DNA of 45,168 nucleotides. It comes from JAJRTA01 sp965603125 (GTDB lineage Bacteria > Zixibacteria > MSB-5A5 > GN15 > FEB-12). The notes below the pieces were generated by a model, which was given only the letters and a program-made list of their open reading frames with translations, searched no databases and had not been told where the DNA came from. Shown here one piece after another: positions 16,094 to 24,209 of the stretch; the stretch's first letter is position 1; each line of letters opens with the position of its first letter. The stretch is taken from the NCBI GenBank assembly GCA_965603125.1, contig CBFDBU010000027.1:1-45168 (forward strand). The letters run 5' to 3'. Position numbers and translations under genes: made by a program.

Positions 16094-16737
16094 TGAATGC
16101 TGCTGTTAACGCAAGCATCAAGGAGCGCTCTGCCGTGAACCGCAGGAGAATGACCCCGGGCAGGATTGATTGCCGGTTCGTCGGTTCGTTCTATGAACTA
16201 AAGCAACTTCCGCAAGACCGTCGTCCCCAGATCGCATTTGCCGGGCGTTCCAACGTCGGTAAATCCACTCTCCTCAACCGGCTCGCCGGACGGCGCAAAC
16301 TGGCGAAAGTCTCCGCAACACCGGGTAAGACACAGTCGCTGAACTTCTTCCTGGTCAACGACGGTTTCTACTTTGTCGATCTGCCCGGATACGGCTACGC
16401 CAAGGTTCCCAGGCAAGTCAAAGCCGGCTGGGGAAAACTGATCGAGGATTACCTGCTGGGGGGCGACGCCCTGGCGGGTCTGATTTTACTGCTGGATTGC
16501 CGGCGGGAACCGACAAGAGAGGATTATCAACTCATGTCGTGGCTTCAGAAGCGGGAACTGCCCGTCATCGTGGTGGTGACAAAGGCGGACAAGCTCAACC
16601 GCGACAAAGTGCAGCGCAAGGTCGCCCAGGTCGAGGTTCAGTTCGGAGTGACGGCGGTTGCGTTTTCGTCGCTGTCCGGACAGGGGAAAAGAGAACTGCT
16701 GGCGGCCATCCACGACCTGCTATCAGGTAAGCCGTAA
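16093..16737 (+). CDS. engB: Ribosome biogenesis GTPase EngB/YsxC
   Basis: 214 residues from the ATG at 16093, which overlaps the lon stop; the family core begins about 20 residues in, so a later start is possible. G1 G-R-S-N-V-G-K-S-T, the T-P-G-K-T-Q switch, G3 D-L-P-G-Y-G-Y-A, G4 T-K-A-D and G5 S-S-L-S-G are all present. The essential GTPase takes part in assembly of the large ribosomal subunit. A purA gene follows after 17 nt, so lon-engB-purA may be one transcript. Confidence 0.96.
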   Translation: MNAAVNASIKERSAVNRRRMTPGRIDCRFVGSFYELKQLPQDRRPQIAFAGRSNVGKSTLLNRLAGRRKLAKVSATPGKTQSLNFFLVNDGFYFVDLPGYGYAKVPRQVKAGWGKLIEDYLLGGDALAGLILLLDCRREPTREDYQLMSWLQKRELPVIVVVTKADKLNRDKVQRKVAQVEVQFGVTAVAFSSLSGQGKRELLAAIHDLLSGKP

Positions 16738-16754
16738 ATCTTGAGGATTACACT

Positions 16755-18029
16755 ATGGGGAAGAACAAAGTCGTAATCGGCTGTCAGTGGGGAGACGAGG
16801 GAAAGGGCAAGATAGTCGACCTGCTGGCGGCGGACGCCGACATTATCGCCCGTTTTCAGGGTGGAGCCAATGCCGGGCATACCATCATCGTTGACGACAA
16901 GAAGTACGTCTTACACCTGATACCATCGGGCATTATCCATCCCGGCAAGATATGCTGTATCGGCAACGGAGTGGTGTTGGATCCCTTTGGACTCAGGGAG
17001 GAACTTGATGTTCTGGCCGGCCAGGGTATCGACTACCGGGGACGTTTATGGATATCGCCGGCCACCAACCTGGTCCTTCCCTACCACAAGCTGATCGACG
17101 CTGTGCAGGAAAAAAACCGCGGCACGGGGAGCCTGGGAACCACCAAGCGAGGTATCGGGCCGGCCTATGTCGACAAGGTGGCCCGGCAGGGGATCAGGGT
17201 GGTGGATCTCTTCTCACCGGACCGCCTCAGACGACGGCTGGATTATCAGCGGGTGGTCAAGGAGCAATACCTGGCGGGTTCGAACGATGAACGATCGGAC
17301 CTCGATCGCACCTGTGAGGAACTCCTGGGGCTGGTCGAGTTGTTCCGGCCCCTGGTGACCGACGTCTCCCGGATGCTGCACCAGGCGCATGCCGAGGGCA
17401 AGACGATTCTATACGAGGGCGCTCAGGGGAGTATGCTCGACGTCGACCTGGGCACCTACCCGTTTGCGACCTCGTCCAACACGACCGTTGGGGGAGCGCT
17501 GACCGGCCTCGGTATCGGGCTGAAGATGATAGACGAGGTGGTAGGCGTTATCAAGGCCTATGCCACCCGTGTGGGAGCCGGACCTTTCCCGACCGAACTG
17601 GTCGATGACACGGGAGAGAGACTGCGCGCCGAAGGGGATGAATACGGCGCCACGACCGGCCGCCCGCGGCGCTGTGGCTGGCTCGATCTCGTGGCCCTGC
17701 GTCACGTGGTGAGAATCAACGGCGTTGACTCCATCGCCATCACCAAGCTGGACGTGCTGGACGGACTCGACGAAGTGAAGGTCTGCACCGCCTACGAGCT
17801 TGACGGTCAGAGGCTCCCGGAAGTGCCTCTGGATCTGGCCCAACTGGGTCACGTCAGACCGGTATATGAGACTCTTCCCGGCTGGAAAGCGGACTCGACC
17901 GGCCAGACGTCGTTCGGCAGCCTGGCCGGGAACGCCCGGAAGTACTTGAATTTCGTTGCCCATGATCTGAATGTCGATATCTGTGTCGTCTCGACCGGAG
18001 CCAAGCGACAGGAAACTATAATGATGTGA
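16755..18029 (+). CDS. purA: Adenylosuccinate synthetase
   Basis: 424 residues, typical length. The N-terminal G-C-Q-W-G-D-E-G-K-G-K-I-V-D is the GTP/IMP-binding signature with catalytic Asp, and the N-A-G-H-T motif carries the catalytic His. G-T-T-K-R-G-I-G-P-A-Y and T-G-R-P-R-R-C-G-W are also diagnostic. The enzyme joins IMP and aspartate using GTP, the first step from IMP to AMP. TGAGGA precedes the ATG by about 6 nt. The stop overlaps by 4 bp the open frame of the next gene, whose true start lies 30 nt downstream. Confidence 0.98.
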   Translation: MGKNKVVIGCQWGDEGKGKIVDLLAADADIIARFQGGANAGHTIIVDDKKYVLHLIPSGIIHPGKICCIGNGVVLDPFGLREELDVLAGQGIDYRGRLWISPATNLVLPYHKLIDAVQEKNRGTGSLGTTKRGIGPAYVDKVARQGIRVVDLFSPDRLRRRLDYQRVVKEQYLAGSNDERSDLDRTCEELLGLVELFRPLVTDVSRMLHQAHAEGKTILYEGAQGSMLDVDLGTYPFATSSNTTVGGALTGLGIGLKMIDEVVGVIKAYATRVGAGPFPTELVDDTGERLRAEGDEYGATTGRPRRCGWLDLVALRHVVRINGVDSIAITKLDVLDGLDEVKVCTAYELDGQRLPEVPLDLAQLGHVRPVYETLPGWKADSTGQTSFGSLAGNARKYLNFVAHDLNVDICVVSTGAKRQETIMM

Positions 18030-18058
18030 TGCTTACCCGAAACATCGAAAGGAGAAAC

Positions 18059-18538
18059 ATGAGGAAAGTCACTTTAATCCTGGGGCTTGCGTCCCTTCTG
18101 GTTGGCACCATTGTGTGCAAGGACTCCGGTGAGGAGCAAGGCCAGACTGAACCGACAACCGAGGCAACACAAGAGGTAGCACAGGTGGTGACAACCGAGT
18201 CGGGGCTGAAGTATATCGACCACGTCATCGGCGACGGAGCCGAAGCGGTGGCGGGCCAACCCGTAAAGGTCCATTACACCGGCTGGCTCTATGAGAATGA
18301 AGAAAAAGGAGCCAAGTTCGACAGCTCCCGGGATCGCAACCAGCCGTTCGACTTTCAGCTTGGCGCCGGACGCGTCATAAAAGGCTGGGACGAGGGTGTG
18401 GCCGGTATGAAAGTAGGCGGCCAACGCGAGCTTATCATCCCTCCCGAACTCGGCTACGGAGCGCAGGGAGCGGGCGCGGCGATACCACCCAACGCCACCC
18501 TGGTATTCGACGTGGAATTGCTCCAAGTGGGGAACTGA
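18059..18538 (+). CDS. FKBP-type peptidyl-prolyl isomerase, exported
   Basis: 159 residues from the ATG at 18059, chosen because AAGGAG lies 5 nt upstream and the longer frame overlaps purA. A signal sequence ends at T-I-V-C-K; the Cys suggests a lipoprotein, but the residue before it is Val rather than Gly/Ala/Ser, so lipidation is uncertain. A Glu/Thr-rich linker leads to one FKBP domain with V-K-V-H-Y-T-G-W-L, F-D-S-S-R-D, G-W-D-E-G-V-A-G-M and I-P-P-N-A-T-L-V-F. It catalyses proline isomerisation or acts as chaperone outside the inner membrane. A terminator follows. Confidence 0.93.
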   Translation: MRKVTLILGLASLLVGTIVCKDSGEEQGQTEPTTEATQEVAQVVTTESGLKYIDHVIGDGAEAVAGQPVKVHYTGWLYENEEKGAKFDSSRDRNQPFDFQLGAGRVIKGWDEGVAGMKVGGQRELIIPPELGYGAQGAGAAIPPNATLVFDVELLQVGN

Positions 18539-18572
18539 CCGGCTGATCGACATAACGTGCGAGCATTGTGAG

Positions 18573-18598
18573 AAGGCATCCCTCGCGGGTGCCTTTTC
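18573..18598 (+). terminator. Intrinsic terminator after FKBP gene
   Basis: AAGGCA-T-CCC pairs with GGGTGCCTT around a TCGC loop with one bulged T and runs into TTTT. It closes the lon-engB-purA-FKBP group. Confidence 0.65.
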
Positions 18599-18761
18599 GT
18601 ATGAGAGAGAGCAAAGGTACTGAGCCGGGACAGGTGGTCATCGCTCCCCGGCATGACCCGTCTCGGTTGGTCAGGAAGGGGCAGGTGGCATGGGTGTTTC
18701 ACGCGGTGACGGCCCCGTTCGCCCGCCGCTGGTTTGTGCGGCCTGCAGCGACAGAAATGGA

Positions 18762-18790
18762 TTGACTTCCGGCGAAGTTGTTGTCTTAAT
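18762..18790 (+). promoter_or_regulatory. Likely tRNA-Lys promoter
   Basis: TTGACT (18762-18767) and CTTAAT (18785-18790) with 17 bp between, about 35 nt before the tRNA. Confidence 0.45.
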
Positions 18791-18824
18791 GTAGTGCCTG
18801 GACGCAGGTGTAAGGAGCGCCCAT

Positions 18825-18896
18825 GGGGGTGTAGCTCAGTGGTAGAGCTCCTGCCTTTTAAGCAGGCTGTCGATGGTTCGAACCCATCCACCCTCA
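18825..18896 (+). tRNA. tRNA-Lys(UUU)
   Basis: 72 nt cloverleaf. Acceptor GGGGGTG pairs with CACCCTC (one G-U), A discriminator, CCA not encoded. Anticodon stem CCTGC/GCAGG encloses CTTTTAA, anticodon TTT at 18857-18859. T arm has GGTTCGAAC. Confidence 0.95.
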
Positions 18897-18970
18897 TGGT
18901 CGCTCCTTATATATTGTATGCTGCCGGGCAACCGGGTCGGACATGGTGGGCAGGCATCACTTGACGCGGC

Positions 18971-18998
18971 TTGACAAAAGTTCGACAACCGGTATATT
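18971..18998 (+). promoter_or_regulatory. tRNA-Glu(CUC) promoter
   Basis: TTGACA (18971-18976) and TATATT (18993-18998), 16 bp apart, 36 nt before the tRNA 5' end. Confidence 0.65.
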
Positions 18999-19034
18999 CC
19001 TACCGTTGCCAGGCCGGCAACATTTTTTGATGTC

Positions 19035-19109
19035 GGCGGTATCGTCTAGTGGTTAGGACGGGTGGTTCTCAGCCATCAAACCGGGGTTCGATTCCCCGTA
19101 CCGCTACCA
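19035..19109 (+). tRNA. tRNA-Glu(CUC)
   Basis: 75 nt including an encoded CCA. Acceptor GGCGGTA pairs with TACCGCT, the first pair being G-U. The loop TTCTCAG gives anticodon CTC. The D arm GTCTAGTGGTTAGGAC is typical of tRNA-Glu. A second isoacceptor (UUC) is at 33303-33375. Confidence 0.93.
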
Positions 19110-19218
19110 ATAAAATCATTCGGCGCGCGGAGCCGTCGCCCTCCAAATCTCATACAGACTGGCTTCTTTTCTCCTGATCAGGCTGCCTGAGAGCGGCACA
19201 GCCTTAGAAGACACAAAC

Positions 19219-20727
19219 TCACGCAGTCGTGCGGATTTTCCTGAACAGCAATAGCGCCAGGAGAAGAAATCCCAGAATGACAATCGCGATCAGGAAGTAT
19301 ATCATTTGCACCGGTATCGCCTTCTGCTGAACGAATACCGGCAGGTAGCGCAAGAGACCGTTGAAGGCAATCGTCACGCCGAGAAGCGCCAGCCATCGCC
19401 ACCCGCCCTGCATCCAGCGGGCCAGGGCAAAACCTAACAGTGCCCCCGACGTCGCGTGAAACAGAATGACAAAACCGCGCTCCAGCAGGTGCCAGGAGAA
19501 AAGCTCAACCGTTCCCGCCATGGCCACCAGGTAGCATCCCTCGACAATCCCAAACCCCGCTGCGCAAACGGCGCCGATAGCGATGTACCGGCGCGACGGC
19601 TGGCTGCCTGCGATGCCGAGACCGGCTATCAGGCCGCCCTTGAGCAGCTCTTGAATGAAGGCGGCGACCAGGGCCGGCAGAAGGGCCCAGAAGTATGGTG
19701 AGCCTCCGGCGCTGATGCGGTCTATCAGGAGTCGCTCTACCAGGAACTGCTGCAAGGGTATCTGTGTGAAAGCGGCAGCGGTGAAAAGAACTCCTCCAAG
19801 GACAAAGCCGAGCCAGCAGATCTTCCGCCGGTAATAGCGCCCGACGAAAAAGACCAGCGAGATCAGACCGATAACCAGGTAAGCCAGATAGACCGGCAAC
19901 AGGGAGAAAAATCTCCCGGGGGTGAGAGTTGTTCGTCTCGAACGCCCGGCAGGCGCCTGGCGGACGACATCGAGATAGGCTCTCATGTTCTGCCTTGGAA
20001 AGTCCGCTTTCACTAACCTTTTGTCAGGTGTGAAGTACAGATACTGTTCTTGGGGCAGCGAGTAGTGGATAACAAAGACCGAGTCAAAGACGCCCTTGTA
20101 AAGCTCGCGGTAGGCAAACTCCTCGACCACGGCGCGCACCGGGCTGGTGATCATGATCTGGGGCTCGAATATCGTATCCTCCAGCGTGTCTCCCACGCTG
20201 ATGTCCCTCATGGCCAGGAACAGTTCGTGCTGGTCAAGAAGGAAATTGTCGACCGCAAACCCGCCCGGCTCGAAATAACGGCGTTGCTCGACTTTCTCCC
20301 CGGCCCGAGTGACATATCCAATGAGGGAATCCCCCCTGCGCTCAATCTCCATCCGCTCCGTCTGGTCGTTGACGGTGAGTTCCTGGTGATCACCGAGGTA
20401 AGTGCCCACGTCCGAAACCAGATGCTCCCCCCGGCGTCGCATCGTGAGTCTCATGCCGGTACCGCCCAGATCCAGAGTGAATCGCTGCTCGAGCACTAGC
20501 CCTTCAACGTCGTCAACCTCTGTTTCACCTGTCACCGTCGAGATCAACTGGCCCAATGTCGAATCCCTAGTTATGAAAGTCCACAGCCGTAACTCTCCCA
20601 CGGGGCGGACGTCCTCGATCAGGGTGTCACCTTTGACCCGGTATTGGGCGTCGGTGGCGGCAGCGACAGCCAGTAACAGCACGAAAATGGTGATGGCCCT
20701 TCTCATGGTGGCGTCAATGTTATGCAA
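19219..20727 (-). CDS. Exported-domain protein with PrsW/YhfC-like intramembrane protease C-terminus
   Basis: 502 residues; an ATG at 20706 is the likelier start (TTG at 20727 otherwise), followed by a signal peptide ending near T-D-A-Q. Residues about 25-255 form a beta-rich soluble region. The C-terminal half has about seven to eight transmembrane helices with F-I-Q-E-L-L-K, A-G-F-G-I-V-E-G and F-H-A-T-S-G-A-L-L-G. These match the order of the PrsW/YhfC metalloprotease motifs (E-E-x-x-K, F-x-x-x-E, H-x-x-x-x-x-x-G), but the first Glu is Gln. It may cleave or simply bind membrane substrates; the large extracytoplasmic domain fused in front suggests a sensor role. Substrate unknown. Confidence 0.7.
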   Translation of the reverse strand: MHNIDATMRRAITIFVLLLAVAAATDAQYRVKGDTLIEDVRPVGELRLWTFITRDSTLGQLISTVTGETEVDDVEGLVLEQRFTLDLGGTGMRLTMRRRGEHLVSDVGTYLGDHQELTVNDQTERMEIERRGDSLIGYVTRAGEKVEQRRYFEPGGFAVDNFLLDQHELFLAMRDISVGDTLEDTIFEPQIMITSPVRAVVEEFAYRELYKGVFDSVFVIHYSLPQEQYLYFTPDKRLVKADFPRQNMRAYLDVVRQAPAGRSRRTTLTPGRFFSLLPVYLAYLVIGLISLVFFVGRYYRRKICWLGFVLGGVLFTAAAFTQIPLQQFLVERLLIDRISAGGSPYFWALLPALVAAFIQELLKGGLIAGLGIAGSQPSRRYIAIGAVCAAGFGIVEGCYLVAMAGTVELFSWHLLERGFVILFHATSGALLGFALARWMQGGWRWLALLGVTIAFNGLLRYLPVFVQQKAIPVQMIYFLIAIVILGFLLLALLLFRKIRTTA

Positions 20728-20820
20728 TTGAACGTGTGAGTCAATTCAATTCCTGCGCGGCAGGGGAGATCGACGGCATAATCACCCTGGCCCGCAGATT
20801 CGTCAGCTTCATGGACGCAA

Positions 20821-21558
20821 TTAACCGACTTTCCCCGTCCCGATGCCTGCCAGGGTACCTTGTTTGGATATCAGGGAGGTGACAAGTCTGAAGGTGAGTT
20901 GCGACGCCTGTTCGAGGAACATTATGAACTCGGCCGCCGCTCCTTCGCCCGCGCCGTCGGATATTACACGGATGACCACAAACGGCACCCGGTTCATCTG
21001 GCACACCTGCCCCACGGCGCCACCTTCCATCTCGGTGGCAACGGCGCCGAACTCGCGCTGCAGCCATTTGATTTTCTGCGGATCGGAAACAAAGGAGTCA
21101 CCGGTAGCAATAGTGCCCACGACCATCTGTCCGGCCGCCGACTCGTCTTCCGAGACGCGGTCGAAAGCATCACTGGCGGCCGCCACGAGTTTCGGATCAG
21201 CCTCGATCAGTCGCGTCAGTTCCGGTATCTCACCGGGGCGGCGTCCGAAGGCGGTGAGGTCAATGTCATGCTGCACGACGAAATTGGATATCACGATATC
21301 CTGCTGCTTCAAGTGCGGCACAAGACTTCCGGCGATACCGGTAAAGATGACCGCGTCGACGCCGAAACGGTCGATCAGCACTTGCGTCGCCACCGCAGCG
21401 TTGACTTTCCCGACTCCGCTTTTCAGGAGGATGACCTTACGGTTGGCCAGCAGGGCGAAGTGGAAATCCAGACCGGCTTGTCGAACCACCTGTTCCACGG
21501 TTGCGTTCTCTTTGAACAGCGCCAGTTCCTCATCCAGGGCGCTTATTATTCCGAGCAT
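20821..21558 (-). CDS. mtnN: 5'-methylthioadenosine/S-adenosylhomocysteine nucleosidase
   Basis: 245 residues. The start I-I-S-A-L-D-E-E-L, the strand V-I-F-T-G-I-A-G-S, the A-T-G-D-S-F-V segment, E-M-E-G-G-A-V and V-I-S-D-G-A follow the MTAN pattern; the Glu of the D-E-E segment, the Glu of M-E-G and the Asp of S-D-G are the catalytic or ribose-binding residues. It splits MTA and SAH to adenine and the thioribose compound in methyl-cycle recycling. The C-terminus is slightly longer than the Escherichia coli enzyme. It is transcribed leftwards, divergent from the TauE/SafE gene. Confidence 0.93.
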   Translation of the reverse strand: MLGIISALDEELALFKENATVEQVVRQAGLDFHFALLANRKVILLKSGVGKVNAAVATQVLIDRFGVDAVIFTGIAGSLVPHLKQQDIVISNFVVQHDIDLTAFGRRPGEIPELTRLIEADPKLVAAASDAFDRVSEDESAAGQMVVGTIATGDSFVSDPQKIKWLQREFGAVATEMEGGAVGQVCQMNRVPFVVIRVISDGAGEGAAAEFIMFLEQASQLTFRLVTSLISKQGTLAGIGTGKVG

Positions 21559-21831
21559 ATTGTCCCCCGCATCAGACTGTTTCTTTCACATATCGGATGG
21601 TTCGGTCATCAACTCAAGGGGACGGTTTGCGAGCGGTCAGAACCAGGTTTCGCACATGAGTCCCTGACCGCCGACCATCGTCACTTCCGGAGTGGAGAAG
21701 CCACATCTTCAGCGAAAACTGTTTCCAAATCGTCAAGAACATTCTAACATACGGATGGTTGCCTGACAACTCTGATATGACGGTTTTGCCGGGCCCGGGT
21801 AGCGCAAGCGAAACTGAGGCTGACCGACCGG

Positions 21832-22725
21832 ATGATGGACTTCCCTGTAAGCGGCGTGGAAACCTACTGGTGGTTGCCCATCCTGGTGTCTTTCGGGATT
21901 TCCTTCTTTTCGTCGGTTGGCGGGGTCTCCGGGGCGTTTTTGTTGCTGCCGTTCCAGATCAGCGTTTTGGGTTTCACCGGCCCGGCGGTCAGTCCCACCA
22001 ACTTAGTGTTTTGCATCGTCGCCATTCCCAGCGGCGTTTATCGATACTGGCGAGAGCGGAGAATGGTATGGCCGCTGACCTGGATGACAATCATCGGCAC
22101 CCTGCCCGGGGTCTTCATTGGCGCCGTGATACGAGTCAGGTACCTGCCCGACCCTGTGTCGTTCAAGCCGTTCGCGGCAATAGTGTTGCTCTGTATCGGT
22201 TGTCATCTCGCATTCGACTTCTTAAGCGGCAGCCGGGCGGCAGTCCCCGTGAAACCGGGCGCTTTTTCAGTTCAACCGCGGCTTTTCAACCTGAAGCGCA
22301 TCGAGTACGAGTTTGAAGGTAGCCTCTACTCTGCCTCGTCCGGCGGGATTCTGGCCCTGGGTTTCGTGGTGGGCATTGTCGGCGGCACCTATGGCATAGG
22401 TGGCGGCGCTATCATTGCGCCCTTTTTCGTATCCGTTTTCGGCCTGCCGGTCTACACGGTGGCCGGAGCGACCTTGCTGGGAACCTTCGTTACTTCGATT
22501 GCCGGAGTCGGGTTCTACGCCTTCCTGGACACATTCTACGCTCAGGCAGGCCCGGCGGTGATGCCCGACTGGCTGCTGGGCGGGATGTTCGGTATCGGTG
22601 GGGCGTTCGGTATGTATGCCGGGGCTCGCCTGCAACGGTTTGTCCCGGCTCGTGTTATCAAAGCGACGCTGGCGACGCTGCTGCTGTTTGTCGCCGTACG
22701 ATACTTAGTTCCGTTGTTTAACTGA
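21832..22725 (+). CDS. TauE/SafE family sulfite/organosulfonate-type permease
   Basis: 297 residues with about eight hydrophobic helices in two repeats. Each repeat holds the Gly-rich family signature: S-V-G-G-V-S-G-A-F in the first half and G-I-G-G-G-A-I-I-A-P-F in the second. Family members export sulfite, sulfoacetate or related anions, but many have unknown cargo. The first ATG (21832) or the next codon can serve as start. A 273 bp non-coding gap separates it from the divergent nucleosidase gene. No neighbouring sulfur gene specifies the substrate. Confidence 0.88.
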   Translation: MMDFPVSGVETYWWLPILVSFGISFFSSVGGVSGAFLLLPFQISVLGFTGPAVSPTNLVFCIVAIPSGVYRYWRERRMVWPLTWMTIIGTLPGVFIGAVIRVRYLPDPVSFKPFAAIVLLCIGCHLAFDFLSGSRAAVPVKPGAFSVQPRLFNLKRIEYEFEGSLYSASSGGILALGFVVGIVGGTYGIGGGAIIAPFFVSVFGLPVYTVAGATLLGTFVTSIAGVGFYAFLDTFYAQAGPAVMPDWLLGGMFGIGGAFGMYAGARLQRFVPARVIKATLATLLLFVAVRYLVPLFN

Positions 22726-22796
22726 GGGCTGCCGGTCGGCCTCAGGGCCAGCGTTGCTGGTTTTTCGCGCTACGCGCGGATCTCCCATACAAGCGT

Positions 22797-22822
22797 GGTG
22801 TCGGGTGTCTCTGCCCGACACC
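22797..22822. repeat. REP-like palindrome, copy 1
   Basis: GGTGTCGGG (22797-22805) pairs with CCCGACACC (22814-22822) around an 8 nt loop. A second copy with a compensatory base pair change is at 31211-31236. It lies between convergent genes, where it may also slow transcription. Confidence 0.65.
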
Positions 22823-22857
22823 TGACGACTGGCGATGGGGGAGCCACTCAGGCAGGT

Positions 22858-23328
22858 TCAATCATCCATTCTGAACGGCGAATTGGGATCATCCTCGTAG
22901 CGGATTTCGTCGGGCGGCTCACAGCGGCCTTCTCCCGCGTAGAGGCGGTCAGGAGCGTTGACGACATATCCGTCGACCTCCCCTACGTTCTTGTACCCGT
23001 GCACGATCCCCGGGGGAACTCGAACCATGACGCACTTGCCTTCCGGTACGTCGAGTACGCTCTTGTGTCCGTGAGTCGGTGAGTCCGGCCGGTTGTCCCA
23101 GAAGTAAACTCTGAAAGAGGAGAAGCCGGCAAAGCAGAACAGGTCGGTCTGTTGCCGGTGTTCATGCGGCCCGCGGGCGACGCCCGGCCTTGTCATGGAC
23201 AGGTAGCTCATGACCGGGTGAGACTCCGCGGGGAGTTCGTCCTGGCGAAACAGCTCCGCCAGCCAGCCACGGTGGTCATGATGGCGGTCCAACTCGCGGA
23301 CGAGAACACCGTCGATATCGCATTTCAT
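22858..23328 (-). CDS. dTDP-4-dehydrorhamnose 3,5-epimerase-like cupin
   Basis: 156 residues from the ATG at 23328, which overlaps the stop of the upstream rmlD-like gene (ATGA). The pattern D-H-R-G-W-L-A-E-L-F-R, R-G-P-H-E-H and P-P-G-I-V-H-G-Y-K-N-V matches RmlC, with the catalytic His in R-G-P-H. The usual H-Y-Q after the Gly is H-E-H here and the C-terminus is short, so it is a divergent member, perhaps a WxcM/FdtA-like sugar isomerase. It is the last gene of the nucleotide-sugar operon and presumably acts on a dTDP-keto-sugar. Confidence 0.75.
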   Translation of the reverse strand: MKCDIDGVLVRELDRHHDHRGWLAELFRQDELPAESHPVMSYLSMTRPGVARGPHEHRQQTDLFCFAGFSSFRVYFWDNRPDSPTHGHKSVLDVPEGKCVMVRVPPGIVHGYKNVGEVDGYVVNAPDRLYAGEGRCEPPDEIRYEDDPNSPFRMDD

Positions 23329-24209
23329 GGCATCAATCTCTTTCCTTCCCTGCCTACGAACTCCGACAGAGCCACGTCCCAATGGCGCATCACATCAAGG
23401 CCGGACTCGCCGAGCCTGTTGTTCTCAAGCGACGAGCGCTTCGGGCGCGTCGCCGGCCGATGGTGCTCGTCGCTCGAGCCGGGACGAACCGGCACACGCA
23501 TGTCGAGTAACTCAAACAGCCTAACTGCAAAGTCGTACCACGAGACTTCCCCGCCGGACGTGGCGTGAAGGATACCGGTAAGATCGTTGTCCAGGATAAC
23601 CTGTATCTGGCGGGCGATCTCGACCGTCCAGGTCGGGTTGCCCACCTGGTCGTTTACAATCGTCAACGGCGTACGCTCCTCAGCCGACTGCCTCAGCCAT
23701 CGTGATCCCTGCTGAGTCATTTTCCGGACAAAGTTCACACCACGGGCGCTGTACAGCCAGGCTATGCGCACCACGGCGTAGTTATCCAGCAGAGAAGCCA
23801 CCACCTTTTCACCCTCGAGTTTGCTCCGGCCGTAGATTGTCTGCGGATTGGGTGGATCGGACTCGACGTACGCGGTCTGTTTTGAACCATCGAACACGTA
23901 GTCCGTTGAGAAGTAGACCATCCTGACACCGACCTCACGACAGGCGCGCGCGATGTTTTCCGTACCCCCGGCATTGACGGTCATCGCCAACTCGCGGTTG
24001 GTTTCGCAACCGTCGACATCCGTAAAAGCGGCTGTATGCAACACTGCCGTCGGGCGTGTGCTGACAATCGCTGCGGTCACGGCGCTGCGATCGGTAATGT
24101 CATACAGCTGTCTGTCCGCGCCGCATACTTCGTACTCCCCGCGCAAGGCAGCCGCAAGCTCGCTCCCGAGTTGACCCCTGCAGCCCGTGACCATGAGCTT
24201 AGCGTGTTT
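23325..24209 (-). CDS. rfbD: dTDP-4-dehydrorhamnose reductase
   Basis: 294 residues from the ATG at 24209 (GAGG 6 nt upstream). The start V-T-G-C-R-G-Q-L-G-S-E-L, then D-I-T-D, H-T-A-A-F-T-D-V-D-G-C-E, S-T-D-Y-V-F-D-G and Y-G-R-S-K-L-E-G-E are hallmarks of RmlD; the last holds the catalytic Tyr and Lys. It reduces dTDP-4-keto-L-rhamnose, or a similar sugar, with NAD(P)H. It overlaps both neighbours (rfbA by 11 bp, the epimerase by 4 bp), so the products are made together. Confidence 0.93.
   Translation of the reverse strand, partial: KHAKLMVTGCRGQLGSELAAALRGEYEVCGADRQLYDITDRSAVTAAIVSTRPTAVLHTAAFTDVDGCETNRELAMTVNAGGTENIARACREVGVRMVYFSTDYVFDGSKQTAYVESDPPNPQTIYGRSKLEGEKVVASLLDNYAVVRIAWLYSARGVNFVRKMTQQGSRWLRQSAEERTPLTIVNDQVGNPTWTVEIARQIQVILDNDLTGILHATSGGEVSWYDFAVRLFELLDMRVPVRPGSSDEHHRPATRPKRSSLENNRLGESGLDVMRHWDVALSEFVGREGKRLMP

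Noticed and set aside
20843..21747. Two long plus-strand frames over the nucleosidase gene
   Set aside because: The minus strand encodes a clear MTA/SAH nucleosidase; the plus frames are Ser/Pro/Arg-rich shadows.
21588..21772. Imperfect direct repeat of CATA(T)CGGATGGTT ... CAACTC in the gap before the TauE/SafE gene
   Set aside because: Two short copies (21589-21615 and 21748-21772) with unequal internal spacing; no promoter context to support an operator.
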